From NCBI GenBank assembly GCA_039096225.1, contig JBBPEB010000019.1:320501-384500 (forward strand): a DNA stretch of 64,000 bases, in the 5' to 3' direction. The notes below the pieces were generated by a model. The model did not search any database. It worked only from the letters and a program-made list of their open reading frames with translations, and had not been told where the DNA came from. The position numbers and the translations under genes are program-made. This document shows, piece by piece, positions 47,222 through 61,000 of the stretch; positions within the stretch are counted from its first letter, which is position 1, and each line of letters starts with the position of its first letter. This DNA is from Blastocystis sp. Blastoise. Lineage: Eukaryota; Sar; Bigyra; Opalinata; Blastocystidae.

Positions 47222-48149
47222 TATATTATATATATATTTATTAATATACATATTTTATTAAATAATTTCTTTTTTCATTTTTAAATCTATTTTTATTTCG
47301 TATATTTATATATTTTTCATCTTTTCTTCTTTTATTTGATTTTTTTTAATAAATTTATTTGTTTGGGTAGTGAAGATTTTTATATAAAACAAAAAATATG
47401 TTATTTATATTATTGTTCATTTATGTATATATTTATTTTTTTAATGCGATACTTATCACTATAATTAAATGTTAATCAGAAAGGAGTTACGACTACATAA
47501 ATTATAATCATTATCATCCTTGTCATAACGTTTTCTTTTAAGAAAAAAAATCAATTTACCTTGTAAAAGAGAAATCTGTGAATTCTATATGACATTTACA
47601 GCGTGAAGTATTTTTGAACAAGTATATACTTTGACTATATATAAAAAATACAGCTTATAAAAAATGGAACAATTTACTTCCTTTTAAAACATTATTTTCA
47701 TGATTTCGTCTTCTATATACAATATTCTTGGCATGTTTTACATCATTTAAATTAGATTTAGTAACAAGATGAAATGGCGGTATCATTAAAAATGAAAACC
47801 TAATACAATTTTGTAAAAGTAATATACTCGGAATAAGTGTTAGTCTAATTAATATGTTATGTTTATACACTCATAAAAGAAAATGAATGAGAAAGGATGC
47901 TAATAGAAGAATAATCAAAAACGAGCAAATCAAAACACAGTAAATCCATAAAAATGATGAATTCATAATAAATCATGATAATAATGAAGATTTACGATAA
48001 AAAAAGTAGATATTCATGAAACATCATGAATATCTGGGTTTCTCTGTTTAGATAGAGAATTTTTTGAAGACATTGAAAAAAAAAGAGAATCACACCTAAA
48101 GTATTTTGATTGTAAAGTGTTCTTTTGTTATTGAATTAAATAAATCATC
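47222..48149. other. intergenic, no gene seen
   Basis: About 930 bp between the J-domain gene and the MMAA gene. The minus-strand frame at 47655–47870 and others lack splice structure or motifs. The MMAA promoter is presumably in the final few hundred bases. Confidence 0.5.
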
Positions 48150-48965
48150 ATGAATCGATTGATGAAAAGTTCTGCTCTTCTTATGAGAAGTGCTAAAATG
48201 ATGAAGACAACTAGTGTCAGTATGTCTCAATTTCGTAGATTCCTTGAAACCTATACACCTGAAAATGTTCCTGTTCCTTTCCCAGAGAGTCTTGATGAAA
48301 CAAGTCAAAAGCTTGCATGTGGTGTTTTAAATCAAAAAAGAGCACTACTTAGTCGTGCTGTCACTTTAAGTATGTTTTTTTTTTATTATCGTCTCTTTAT
48401 ATATATGTAACTGTTTCATATATGTGTATCTGTTTTTGTTGTTATAATAATAAAAATCATAAATAAATAAATAAAAATTATATATATATTTATATAGTGG
48501 AATCTCATCATCCTAAGCATATTCAACAAGCTGAAGATTTACTTGATTATATATTAAAAGCTCGCCGTCATATAAATGCAATTGAACATCCACATGAATT
48601 TGTTCCTGGTTCTTTTCGAATTGGTATTGCAGGTCCTCCGGGTGCTGGTAAAAGTACATTTATTGAAGCTTTTGGTACTATGTTATGTAAACAAGGACAT
48701 AAAGTAGCTGTCTTAGCTATTGGTATATATATATTAGTTTTATTCATTCTTTTAAATATATAGTATTGTTTTTTTAAATTTATAGAATTAATATATATAG
48801 TTTATGTTATAATATCATATATATATATATATATAGATCCTTCTTCTACTCGTTCTGGTGGTAGTATATTAGGTGATAAAACACGTATGCTCGAATTATC
48901 TTATCATCCCAATGCTTTTGTTAGACCTTCACCTTCTCAATGTAACCTAGGTATATATATATATA

Positions 48966-49014
<49 letters not shown>

Positions 49015-49721
49015 ACTGTATAGGTGGTGTAGCAGAGCATACAAGTGATTTAGTATTATTATGTGAGGCTGCAGGATATGATATAGTAATAGTAGAGACA
49101 GTAGGTTTGGGTCAATCGGAAGTACAAGTAGATGATATGGTCGATATGCTTATGCTATTAATGCCACCTGCCATGGGTGATGAATTACAAGGATTTAAGA
49201 AAGGTATTATGGAACATGCAGATATGGTCGTTATTAATAAAGCAGATGGAGCACTAGCTAAGTATATATATTACTTTTATTTTTATTTTTATTTTATTTT
49301 ATTTTATTATTTTTATATTTTATTCTTGTTTACTTATTCTTTATTTAGTTATTTTTATATTTTATTCTTGTTTACTTATTTTTATTTATTTATACAGTGT
49401 TGCTATGAGAAGTGAACAAGAGAATCGTCGTGCTGTTCAACTTCAAAGACCTAAATATCCATTCTGGGAATGTGAAGTATATACTATTATATTTATTATA
49501 AATAATTTATATATATATATATATTATATAATAAAATCATTATTCTATTTTATTCTTATTTATATTAAAGGTAACCCGTTGTAGTGCTATTGAAAAGACG
49601 GGTATTGAACGTGTTTGGAAGATCTGTAGTGATTTTAGAGATGAAGCTATGAACAATAATGCTATAGAAGAAAAACGTATTCAACAAAATGAAGCCTCTA
49701 TGTGGGCTCAATTATTTACAC

Positions 49722-49798
<77 letters not shown>

Positions 49799-49843
49799 GT
49801 TATTATTATTATTAACAAAATTATTATTATTATTATTATTATG

Positions 49844-49942
<99 letters not shown>

Positions 49943-50125
49943 AAAATTATTATTATTATTAATCTAATTATTATTATATAGGTATTAGGTATTTCTAAGT
50001 CAAGTGAAGCTGTAAATAAGAAGGCTATTGAATTAGAAGAAGTTATGAAAAATGGTGGTATTACTCATAGAAAAGCAGGTAGATTATTAATGGAAACTTT
50101 ATTTAATAGTTATTCTAAACAGTAA
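48150..50125 (+). CDS. MMAA: methylmalonyl-CoA mutase-associated GTPase (MMAA / MeaB / ArgK family)
   Basis: Seven exons: 48150–48369, 48498–48722, 48837–48950, 49024–49261, 49398–49476, 49571–49723 and 49982–50125. All joins keep frame, and the TAA is at 50123. This G3E-type GTPase gates adenosylcobalamin loading and protects methylmalonyl-CoA mutase. Motifs: Walker [10 protein letters not shown]; the MeaB loop [18 protein letters not shown]; a Walker B/switch region [14 protein letters not shown]; the GTP-specificity motif NKAD; and a C-terminal helical dimerisation arm ([17 protein letters not shown]). The first ~35 residues are rich in Met/Arg/Ser/Lys without acids ([19 protein letters not shown]), consistent with a mitochondrial or mitochondrion-related organelle presequence. 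The product is about 390 residues, typical for the family. Intron 6 is mostly (ATT)n. Confidence 0.93.
49724..49981 (+). repeat. intronic (ATT)n microsatellite
   Basis: The intron between MMAA exons 6 and 7 is made almost wholly of TTA/ATT units with a few AACAAAA interruptions. It is the complement of the AAT runs seen in exons. Confidence 0.85.
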
Positions 50126-50899
50126 AATTTTTCTCTATAATACTATTTTATTCCACTTTTAGAATCATTTTATTTGAATACTTCATTCTATTCAGTTTAT
50201 ACATTTTATATATATATAAATCTATTTTCTTATTTTTCATATTTTTTTTCTTGAAACAGTTTTTCATAAGAAAACCATAATTTATAACTTTCTTGCATAT
50301 ACGCAAATATTCTTCTTTATATATCTTTTGCTTTAATCTTTCAATAAACACGATTTCTGTATGTTTTGTTCTATTCTATATGTCTCAAGAAATTTTTATT
50401 TTCATAATTTTAAAAATATTTTTTTTTAATAATTTTAAAGCATCTGTCTTTTTATTTACTACATATTTCAATAATGTTCAACATGTTATTACCATTTTAA
50501 GACACACTAGATGGACATTTTTCAAATTTATTTATTATAGAATTGGATTAAATCTTATTTAATAATAGATTCATTTAATGACAATACTTTTTTATTTTCA
50601 AATATCAAAATCATGATTCTTACACATTATATATTAAAAGAAAATGTTCATAACACAAATAGAAAAATAAATGCGGAATAATTTTTGGATAATCCAAAGA
50701 AAATTATAATAGGTACAGAAATATATATATATATCCTAAATTAATCAAGAATTATCGATATTTCTCAGAATTATGCCCTAAACAATTTAAATGAGTCTTT
50801 ATTAAGAAAATAAAGAGTAGATACTTAAAAATAACCGCAATTATTGAATATCTTTTATTTGTTTATTGTTTTTATATACTATTTTGGAAGATATACAAG
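50126..50899. other. intergenic, no gene seen
   Basis: About 770 bp of AT-rich sequence between the MMAA and solenoid-like genes. A CG-centred motif AATAACCGCAATTATT at about 50,826 lies 60–75 bp before the next ATG. The open frames here are short and unsupported. Confidence 0.5.
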
Positions 50900-52432
50900 A
50901 TGTCGCATAGTGGTTTAGAATCCTATGAGATGGTATTACAATCCATCTATGATCTTGCTGGAAAGAGAAAATTCTCGTCATTATTAGCTCCTCTTCGTAA
51001 ACTCTCTATGTATATTCATAAGATTCCAATTGAAGTCACTCTCCAACTCGCTGAATATATCCTTTACATCTATTATATCTATATATATATGATTTCATTG
51101 ATTCAATTATTCATTTTTCTATTTATCATGTCATAATTCATGCCTTAATATGCTTAAATTTGTCTTCTATGCATAAAGGAAATGATGAAAGAAAATCTAT
51201 CAGAATTATCCATATGATTATTGGTGAAACCTACTTTTTAGGTACTACTGAACAAAAACAAATGTTAAAGAATATCCTAAAACAAGAAATAGAATACCCT
51301 ATGTATCCCCGCTATGCTTCTTGTATTAAAATTTATATATCTTTATGTAAAGATTTAAATGATACTCAATCTATTTTAATGGCAATTGAACCTAAATTAA
51401 AAGAAGGTCTTTCTAAAACTGGAGGTGATAAATTTGGTTCTTCTGTAGGCATGCTTACTGAATTATATTCTTGCTTATTCTTTGCTCAATTACCTTTAAA
51501 ACAAATTGAATCTGTATTGATATATATATATATTTTTTGTTATTTATTATGTATTATTTATTATTTATTATTTATTATTTATTATTTTTTATTTATATAT
51601 ATATTTTTTATTATTTATTATTTATTATTTATTATTTATTATTTATTATTTATTTATATACTATTAAGTATACTATTATATAGTATATCCGTTCAGGAAT
51701 GAATAGTGATAATACTTCAGTAATTCGATTCTCCTTAGGTTGTTTAATGATTAGTTTTAATAATGATACTGATCTTGTTGAAAAAATATTTAGTACTTTT
51801 ATTAAATCAGATGGTACTCCTTCTTCTTCTATTCGTTTAGATACTCAAGGTTATTTATATTATATTCGTTTATGTTATTTATTATATATAAAGACTAATT
51901 GTAGTAATCCTCTTTATATTAAAGGATTATGTAGTTGTTTAAATGGTAATCCTTCTATTGCTCTTATTACTACATCTATTGAATTATTAAGTAAAATAGG
52001 ATATACTCAAATTAATAAATTTGATACTCGAGGTAATGAAACACAAGGATTAGGTATATTTATGATTTTTTATATATTATTCTTTATTTATGATTTTATA
52101 TATTATTATATTTATTTTTTTATTTATTATTTTATTTATTTTATTATAATATAATTCTGTATTCTATAGAATTAGTCAAGTTTATGCTTGATAATTTGAA
52201 TAGTAATTTAACTTATTCTATTAATAATAACGATCAGCCTTTATTTATTACTGTTACTCGTTGTCTTATTAATATTATTAAAGCATTAATTAAACAATTC
52301 AAAACAAGATCAAATATTCAAGGAAATAGCTTCTTTGAACAAGCGAAAACTCAATTTGATTCTATATACCAATCTTGTTTACCTATGATTGAACATCAAA
52401 ATATGGCTCTTAAAACTGCTGTATTTATTATG

Positions 52433-52489
<57 letters not shown>

Positions 52490-52495
52490 TTATCA

Positions 52496-52550
<55 letters not shown>

Positions 52551-53843
52551 GGGTATTCAAATATGTATATGGTTAGTAACACCTTTAGAGAATGGTATAC
52601 AATCAGAAGAATGTTCCAATCTCTTAAATAAGCTGAAAGTAACTGAATTACCTTCAGATTCAGTTACTTTAGTTATGAATACTTTACATAGTCGTATTGA
52701 ATGTACTCCTGAATTAGCTTCTTTTTCAGTTTTATTAAGTTGGGCTTGGTTAAAACTGAATCCTCTATCTATTTCTGTTAATGATCTTACTACTGGTTGG
52801 AAATTATGTTTTGAAAATAAAGATGATCATGATGTAGAATTAACTTTAGAAGTATATATTAACTATTTTATTTATTTATTTATTATTATTATATATATAT
52901 ATCTTTTTTTTTTAATTTATTCTTTTCATTTATTTTAACTTTTTCTTTTTTGAAATTCATTCTTATAAAATATATTTTTATTATTTAACTTATGATATAT
53001 ATATAGCATATATACAAAGTATTAGATTTATCCGTTGCTAATGTTGAAATAGAACAATATTTATCTATATTAAAAACATCTTCTATTTGGTTCTTAGGAG
53101 AATGCTCTTCTTTCTTTAAGAATACTACAAATGAAAGTGAAGCTAAAGATATAGAGAATAAAGATACTATCAATGATGCTATATTTGATGCTAGTCAATA
53201 TTATCAAAGTATTATATTAAGACTTCAAAAAGGTGCTTTAATTGGAGATTGGGCTGTATGTTATTATGTTTATTATTATTATTATATTTATTATGTTTAT
53301 TATTTTATAAATATATGTTTATTTTTTTATTATTATGTTTATTATGTTTATTATTTTATAAATATATGTTTTTTAATTTTATTATTATTATTATATACTC
53401 ATCTCAATAGACACGTAGAGAGAGTATTCGTGCCTTAGGGAAGATTGGTATAAAGGCAGGAGAACCTATTCGTATTACTATCTATGAAATGCTACGTAAT
53501 CTTGCTGAACATTCAGGTATATATATAAAAGCTTTTTTTTACATATTATTAGTTTATATATATATATACTATAAAGAAATAAAATAAAATTATTAATAAC
53601 TATATATATATATATATATAGAAGATGGAAGTGTTCTTAGTCATGATCTAATTGATCCTATTATTGAAATGCTTGATATTATTTACACAGCTATTGAAAA
53701 TAATGAAGTATATATATATATATATAACTATCTTTATTATTCAAATCTTCTATATTCTCTATATTGTTATTATATTTTAGGATGTAGATACTTTAATCAA
53801 AAATCAATTACTTATATTTGAACAAGGAAATACTGACTATTAA
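50900..53843 (+). CDS. uncharacterised conserved-looking helical (HEAT/ARM-type) protein
   Basis: About ten exons from the ATG at 50900 (MSHSGLESYEMV) to the TAA at 53841; except for the first junction, all join by GT–AG in frame (for example QIES|YIRSGMNSD, LKTA|GIQICIW, GDWA|TRRESIR, ENNE|DVDTLIK). The protein of about 750 residues is almost all amphipathic helix with stretches such as SIRIIHMIIGETYFLG, VTRCLINIIKALIKQF, ASFSVLLSWAWLKL and RRESIRALGKIGIKAGEPIRI that resemble HEAT or armadillo repeats. It has no catalytic motif, signal peptide or membrane segment. I cannot assign a family; a scaffold or trafficking role would be a guess. The first intron lacks GT–AG ends and fits a U12-type intron. 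Confidence 0.8.
51057..51157 (+). other. probable U12-type (minor spliceosome) intron
   Basis: Between exon 1 (50900–51056, ending in phase 1) and exon 2 the reading frame changes, yet there is no AG at all from 51036 to 51177. The sequence after exon 1 is ATATCCTTT, a perfect U12 5' splice site. CCTTAAT at 51143–51149 matches the U12 branch-point core close to the expected acceptor. The 3' end is not fixed: ending at 51157 (AT–AA) gives LAEY|LSSMHKG in frame. Other introns traced in this window are GT–AG. Confidence 0.6.
52432..52553 (+). repeat. intronic (ATT)n microsatellite
   Basis: TTA/ATT repeats filling an intron of the solenoid-like gene, with one TTATCATTT interruption, between exons ending LKTA and beginning GIQICIW. 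Confidence 0.8.
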
Positions 53844-54303
53844 TCTCTTTTTTTTTTTTGTTTTACAAAATTATTCTCTGCTTTTAATTAGATATTTCGA
53901 TACTATTTCTATTTTATATTATTTCTTATCATATTACTGTCTTTTTTATCTATTTAAATTTTTTGTTTACTTTATCATGTATCATTTACACTACTTCTCT
54001 TACAAGTCAGAAACGCTATTCATGCAAATTTCAATAGAACAGCTATCACCTCGAGAAAAAAGAATCTCTTTATTCTTTGTTGATATATGAAACCTATATT
54101 CTTTTCTATGTTATTTTTGTATTCTATTTTCGATTTAGAAACGTTTTTCATACGTGACTCATGATAACTATATTTACATTTATATTCGCTTCACACTAAA
54201 AGTAGAACACATTAAATGAATGATGTTACTTTTTTTTTATTATGAATTAACATCCAAGTAACTTAATGATTATCTATAAAAGTGAATAGATAAATTTCAG
54301 AGA
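53844..54303. other. spacer upstream of tRNA-Lys
   Basis: AT-rich 3' flank of the solenoid-like gene and 5' flank of the tRNA; no gene seen. The frame at 53818–54090 has no supporting feature. Confidence 0.5.
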
Positions 54304-54375
54304 GCCTGGTTAGCTCAGCGGTAGAGCGCTTGACTTTTAATCCAGTGGTCAGGGGTTCGATCCCCCTATCAGGCG
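54304..54375 (+). tRNA. tRNA-Lys (anticodon TTT)
   Basis: A full cloverleaf can be drawn. The acceptor stem is GCCTGGT with ATCAGGC; the D arm is GCTC-AGCGGTA-GAGC; the anticodon arm is CTTGA-CTTTTAA-TCCAG, anticodon TTT; the variable loop is TGGTC; the T arm is AGGGG-TTCGATC-CCCCT; G is the discriminator base. The A and B boxes are intact. The anticodon stem has one T·C mismatch at its middle pair (positions 29/41). There is no intron and CCA is not encoded, as expected for a nuclear gene. Confidence 0.95.
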
Positions 54376-54396
54376 TTTCTTTTTTATTTTTTTTTT
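54376..54396 (+). terminator. RNA polymerase III T-run terminator
   Basis: TTTC followed by TTTTTT and a further long T run starts directly after the discriminator base of tRNA-Lys, the standard pol III stop signal. Confidence 0.8.
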
Positions 54397-55182
54397 TAAA
54401 TAAAATATATATTATATATTACCTTATATTTTTGTTTTACACTTGATTTGTAATGTCTATGAATCAGATACGCCTTTAGATAGATCTAGAGGATAATATA
54501 AAGAAAGATAATACAAGAAAATAGCAAAATAAATAAATTTTTTAAAATAATTTTTTTCAAAAACGAATAAAATCTTAAATGTTATCAAATAAAAAGTGAC
54601 GAATATAATGTATTATGAAATAACTATATATAAACATTAGTATCACTAGTATAACACGGTTGATTACAATTATATCCCTTTGTTCATATTTTCACTGTTT
54701 CATTCATCTTTTTCGGTGAATAATTCCAATGAATTTTTTTTATTGATCTAATTTATTATGTGTAGAAGCAAAAAAAAAGGATCATTTATAGCCATTCTAA
54801 ATATTATTGATTCTAATATAGAATAAAGATAGAATAAGATGAGCAATAGAATAAATTAAATACATGCATTAAATCTCAACCGAAAAGCAAAGAATAGCAA
54901 TAAAAATAGCAGATCCTCGTATCTTCCTTAAACAGTATCAATATGCCATTGGAACGTTCATACCAAGTTTACAATAGTTCACTCCACAAGTGAGTGCCTG
55001 TAAATGGTAAAAGAACATATTAATGAATCACACTAATTCTTAACAACTGTTATGAACCACATTTAGTCTTATGTACAGTCAGACATCTTCTAGGCAACAT
55101 AATTGCATGCTGATACACTTGAACAATATCGTAAATACACATAACCATAAGAAAAAGAATTTTGAAAAAGATCCAACTATCG
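54397..55182. other. intergenic, no gene seen
   Basis: AT-rich DNA between tRNA-Lys and the second hAT-like miniature element. The part at 54,860–55,140 has somewhat higher GC than usual but no long reading frame and no recognisable RNA structure. Confidence 0.5.
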
Positions 55183-55323
55183 GCAGGGTTCGCCACGAAG
55201 ACTCTGCTGGGGTACAGAATTCCCAAAAGAGCCAGTTTTAAGGGTACTTCTGGCGGCTCAAGGCGTAGGATAAAAATTGTCTGGGGTAGAGTCCCTACCC
55301 TGGGTAGCCTATGGCGAACGCTA
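55183..55323 (+). mobile_element. hAT-like miniature inverted-repeat element, copy 2
   Basis: 141 bp, the same length as copy 1, with about 93–95% identity judged by eye. It is flanked by exact 8-bp direct repeats AACTATCG at 55175–55182 and 55324–55331. The ends are GCAGGGTTCGCCA and TGGCGAACGCTA, so GTTCGCCA/TGGCGAAC forms a perfect 8-bp inverted repeat. An internal hairpin GGGTAG...CTACCC lies near the right end. The different target duplications in the two copies show independent insertions. No coding capacity. Confidence 0.85.
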
Positions 55324-55381
55324 AACTATCGTGTGGTTTATTTTTTTAGTACTTCAAATTCGTTTTGTTTCTAGCTTCATC

Positions 55382-58007
55382 ATGAAATGGTTTATTGAGG
55401 TTTATTACATGTTCATCACCTTAATGAAGTCACAATTAAGTTATTCTATTTTCTTAATATGTATTTGATTTCATTGAAAGAACGTTATTTGTTTATATTC
55501 ACATTTTTTTAGGTTTCATACACATTTGTGTTTCTTCATCAAATATTTCTCTAATAACAAAATGTAATGAATATTTAGATCATTCTGACTGCAGTGTTAT
55601 ACATGAGACAAACAATACACACACTATTGTTGGATCTTCCTCGTTCGAAATTCGTCATAACTATTTAAATCTATCTCTACATGTTGAAAACGATACTGAC
55701 TACTTGATCTCATGTACAATAAAGTATATAAAAGATTTGTAATATGTCAATAGTGTTTCTAGGTCTTGTGAACATTCATATTTGGTCTCAGAATGTCCGA
55801 TCTATGTTGTTTATCGTTATGTATCATTTCAAAGAATTGTCCCTACATTATTCAAAGATGATGATTCTTACTCTATTATTTTTCACTGTATATTTTATTT
55901 ATTTTTTTAGCTCCAACTTGTTATTTTATTTATAAAGTGAATTTACAAAAATTATTTAAGAATTCGTATGACTATTATCCAGATTTGATTCCTCCTTCTT
56001 TATTGTCAGAAAACAAGGAATATTATTCTCTAATATCCAATGATTTGCGAAATACCATGAATCACAATAATTATTCTATTTATATGTATAATTCTCCTTT
56101 TTCCTCAAAATACGATACTACTGATCTATTTATATATTCTATTAATTCATCATTTCCTATGTTTTTTAATTTTAATTCTGAAAATCATTCGATGATCCTG
56201 TATATTATTATATATATACTCGTATTCTTATACTTTAAATGTATAGATCACTCTCATCAAACAATAATATGAATAAATTTTTGTATATATATATATATGT
56301 TTATCTTTCTTTTTTCTTTAATTACATATATATATATTAGATCATCTCTATATATTTCGGCTCATTGGATACCAACTTTAATAAATATATTTTCATTGGT
56401 TCCTAAAAATAGAATACAAAATACAAATGGTCTCTCCCTTTCAGTGATTTCAAATAGTATATATATATATATTTTTTTTTTTATTGTTTAAGAATTATAT
56501 ATATATATATATAGAAGATACATTTCTTATTCATCCATATACTATAAAATTACAAAATAAATCTTCAAAATATATATATACAATCACATTATTAAATAAC
56601 ATGTATATTCCATTAATGACTAATTTTTCATCATTATATATATATATATAGATGGATAAGTCCACAATATCTTTCATTTTCTTCTTCTTTTCCTTTTTCT
56701 ATATATGGAATAGATACAAAGAATAATATTTTATTATATTCTCATTTAGAATCTGATCCAAATAATAATAAACTATTTATTCATATATCAAATAAACATC
56801 ATTTACATATTTTCAATCAATTTCAAATATATACAACATGTATATATATCGAATAATCATTTCTTATATATATTTTTATAGTTCGTGTCACTATTCCATT
56901 TGAATTTACTATATATATAACTTATAATTGTGCCATATCGTTTATTCTTCAATCACAAAATACAACAAATATTTCTTCTCTATTATATAAAACTAATAAA
57001 TATATATCACAAAATATCTCTGTTATAGACAAGAATAAATATTCTCCTTCTATTATTTCTCCTTCTTCTCTTATTTCTTCTCCTATTATTTCTCCTTCTA
57101 TTATTTCTTCTATTTCTTCTTCTCCTTCTAAACAACTCTATTTAAACAATCCCACTTTATATTCATTTTCTTCTCTTCATATATATTCATATGTATCATT
57201 TGATTATTATCCTATTTTTACATTATATCATCATTTCTTATCTGTACCTATATTTCCTGAAGGCATATATTTAACATATTCTAATGGCCGTTTATATGGT
57301 CAATCAAGTAAACAATTTTCTCAAATATATACACTTTCCTGTAGACATATAGAAACAGATGAATTATATACATTTACATTAAATATAACAATACAAGGTT
57401 GTATAACAGAACGATATAAACTAATAAAAATAGAAAAGCATACATTAATTCCTAATAAAGATGAGATGTTTCAGTTTTTAAGTGATAAAGGAGCGTTATT
57501 ATTATATCAACAAGGAGGAAAAATAGAGTCTAATAATATACAATATGCATGTATAGAAACAGGTTTACAAAAAATGGTTTTATCAAGTGATAAAGAAACT
57601 GGTTGGAGACCTGGTTCTTATTTATATATGTATTTAATATTTGAAGATAATGTATCTATTTTATTACATTCATTTACATTAGTTAATAAAATGGAAGCTA
57701 CTTATATTCTTAATACTAATTTTGATTTACCTTTTCATTCTACTTGGAAATATATTACTTCTCAACCAAAAGATGAAGACTGGATGCTTGATACTTATAT
57801 TCCTAAATATTGGGATGAATATATTACTTCTATTTATCCTCGAATAACAAGTAATATAATAGCATTTCGAAATCAATTTACTGCTTTAAACTCTACTCAA
57901 TATTCAAGTTGGACTTTTTCTTTTTATGCTTCAAAAGAATATTATTATATAATCTATTTAAATGGAAAAGAATATTTTAATAATATTGATATATCAAGTA
58001 AAATGAA

Positions 58008-58097
<90 letters not shown>

Positions 58098-61000
58098 AAC
58101 GAATGCATCTCCCTATAAATATGTATCTTTACCTACTCCCGAAGAGTCTTTATATCCAGTTTGGCATACTATAAATGGAAATAATACATATTTTATGAAT
58201 TCTAAAGAAGTTACTATAGCAATTATGTTTTATCGTGATAGTACTAATGAATATTCATTAATATTTGATTCTTATTTTCATTTTCTAAACGAATCTTCTT
58301 TACCTTTAGAAATAGATACAAAAATAAATAGTAATGTTGAATCAACGCATTCTATAGAGAATCTTATGGATAATAATCGTGATACTTATTGGAAAACTAC
58401 ATTATTAGAAAAAGATCCTATATTAATTTTCTCTTTTCTTAATAATCCTACTTTTCTATTTAATAAATATTGTATGATGAATAGTCCGAATTCGATGAAT
58501 TATGACCCAATACAATGGTCTTTATATGGCAGAACTTATCAAGGAAAAACTGATCTTTTATCTACTGTAAAATCTATTATATGGAAAAAAAGGCAAGAAG
58601 AATATTGTTTTTATTTATTACCTCATAATAATATATATACTACATATACATTAGAATTTCATAAAAATTATAATTCTACATTTAAAATTTATTCTTTATC
58701 TGATATTACCTTTTATATGGAAGATATATCATCTCTTACTATACCTCAAATGAGAACATATCCAGGTGAACTTCAATTATTTGATAATTGTGAATTTCCT
58801 GCTTATATAATCAATTCACCTTATTATTATTCATTAAATATTGATTCAAATCTTCCTTCTTATCTCTCCTTTAGTAGTAATGATGGAAGTATACATGGTA
58901 TTACTCCATATTCATTCTTTCTTAATACTACTATTACAGGTATTACTCTATATAATGAACAAAAAACATTAAATTTAAAATTATTATCAACATCATGTCC
59001 TTATTCAAGAACTTCATTCGCCATTCTATTTACACCTTCAACTATTCCTTATGAACTTATATTCACATTAAGAGATGAAAATAATACTATATTATATAAT
59101 AAAGGAATACAAGTATATAATCAAAATAATACAATTTCACTCTGTTATTCTCCACAAGTATTTATTTTTCAATTCGAAAAAATACATGATATAGAATGGG
59201 CTAATAATCATTATTATATATATATTAATAATGATTCTGATTTTTATCATTATACTTTTTCTGCTTCTTCTTCCTTTGTGTCTCATACACTTCAAGTAGG
59301 TAGTATATATCAACCCAAAACAGCTTCTTGGAAAGCTTATTTTACAGATAATAATACTCCTATAGAATGGTATATACCAGAATATAATGATCAATCATGG
59401 AGTACTGTATATTCAAAGAGATTACCTTCTTATAGAACAAAAACTCAATATTATAGAACTACATTTATATTACAATATTATGATAATACTGCTGGATTAA
59501 ATATTATTATTTATACTCCTGGAGGAAGTATAGTCTATATAAATGGTATAGAATTCTATCGAATTAATCTACCTGAGGGTCCATTAAACGCATCTCAAAC
59601 AGCTCTTCAACCTTTTTCAAAACCTTATGCTTCTTTTAGTATATCGTTAATTAATCATCATTTATTAAATATTCATAATACTTTAGCTGTAGAGAATCAT
59701 ATTTATAATACAGCTCCTTTTGCAAATACATTTGATGTTGATGCTAATTATATACCTAATAAAACTTTAATGATATTTACAGGAAATATATCAAGTAATC
59801 GAAATGAAGATCCTTCTTATCCTCTTTCAAATCTATTTAATCAAAATAATTCTTTAATTATGAATACATTTGATACTTGTTATGATTCAATATTTGAATG
59901 GGAATATACTGAAGATCGTTATGAAACTATTAATGGTTATAGTATTCGAAACACTAATAATTGTAATACACGTCATCCTACTAGCTGGAAATTAGAAGGA
60001 ATGAAACGTAAAGTATATAATAATAATGAAGATGATAAGAATAATAATAATAATAATGAAGATGATAATAATAATATAGAGAATGAGTGGATATTATTAC
60101 ATGTAGCTATAAATGAACATTGGACAGAATATAATCAAACAAAATATTTTTATTTCTATAATTCATATCCTTTCCATAAATATAGAATTCATATTATTAA
60201 ATGTAATGAAACTAGTTTAGAAATACCAATTCATGATGATAATGATATTAATAATAATAATAATAATAATAATGATATTAATAATAAGTATAATAATAAG
60301 TATAATAATAATAATAATAAATCATATAATTTATTAGATGATGATTATTATATTGATGAGAACAATCATATACAACAATGTTCATCAGGTATACATTTAA
60401 GTACTATAAGTTTTTATTTATTTTCTCAAAGTCATTTATGTTCTCCTCCTTCTCCTGATTATTCTTATGCTTATGAAAATACATATAGTTATAAACAATG
60501 TGATGATTATTCTATTGGAATAAAAAGAAGATTATGCCGTTATGGACGATTTGAAGAAGAAGAAGATTATTGTGAATATGCAATACCTTCAAATTTCCAT
60601 TTTAATCAAAATACTTATATTTTTTATACATATATACAAGTGAATATTCCTTTTACATTAAATGGAACAGAAATATATTTTACTATTCTTCCTTCTCTTC
60701 CTTATGGATTAACTATACTATCAAATAATACATTATTTGGTGTTCCTACTGAAGCTTCTTCTATGCAAACTTATACTATAATAGCTTCAAATATTTATGG
60801 GAATATTTCTACTTCTATAAATATTTCTATAGAGAGTATATATTGTGATACAGAAGATGAATGGAAACAAACCCTTCCTAATCATTATATACATAAAAAT
60901 TGTCAAAATGTAAATTATTATTTAGGAAGTATATATCGCTATTGTATTCCTACTCATCCTCCTGTATGGTCATCTATTATTAATAATTGCACATTATTAA

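Noticed and set aside
47655-47870. Minus-strand 71-residue frame between the J-domain and MMAA genes
   Set aside because: No homology-like motif or supporting structure; length is within chance for this composition.
55183-55323. Structured non-coding RNA gene (paired ends, internal hairpin, GC-rich)
   Set aside because: Exact 8-bp target duplications that differ between the two copies and hAT-type tips explain it better as a miniature transposon.
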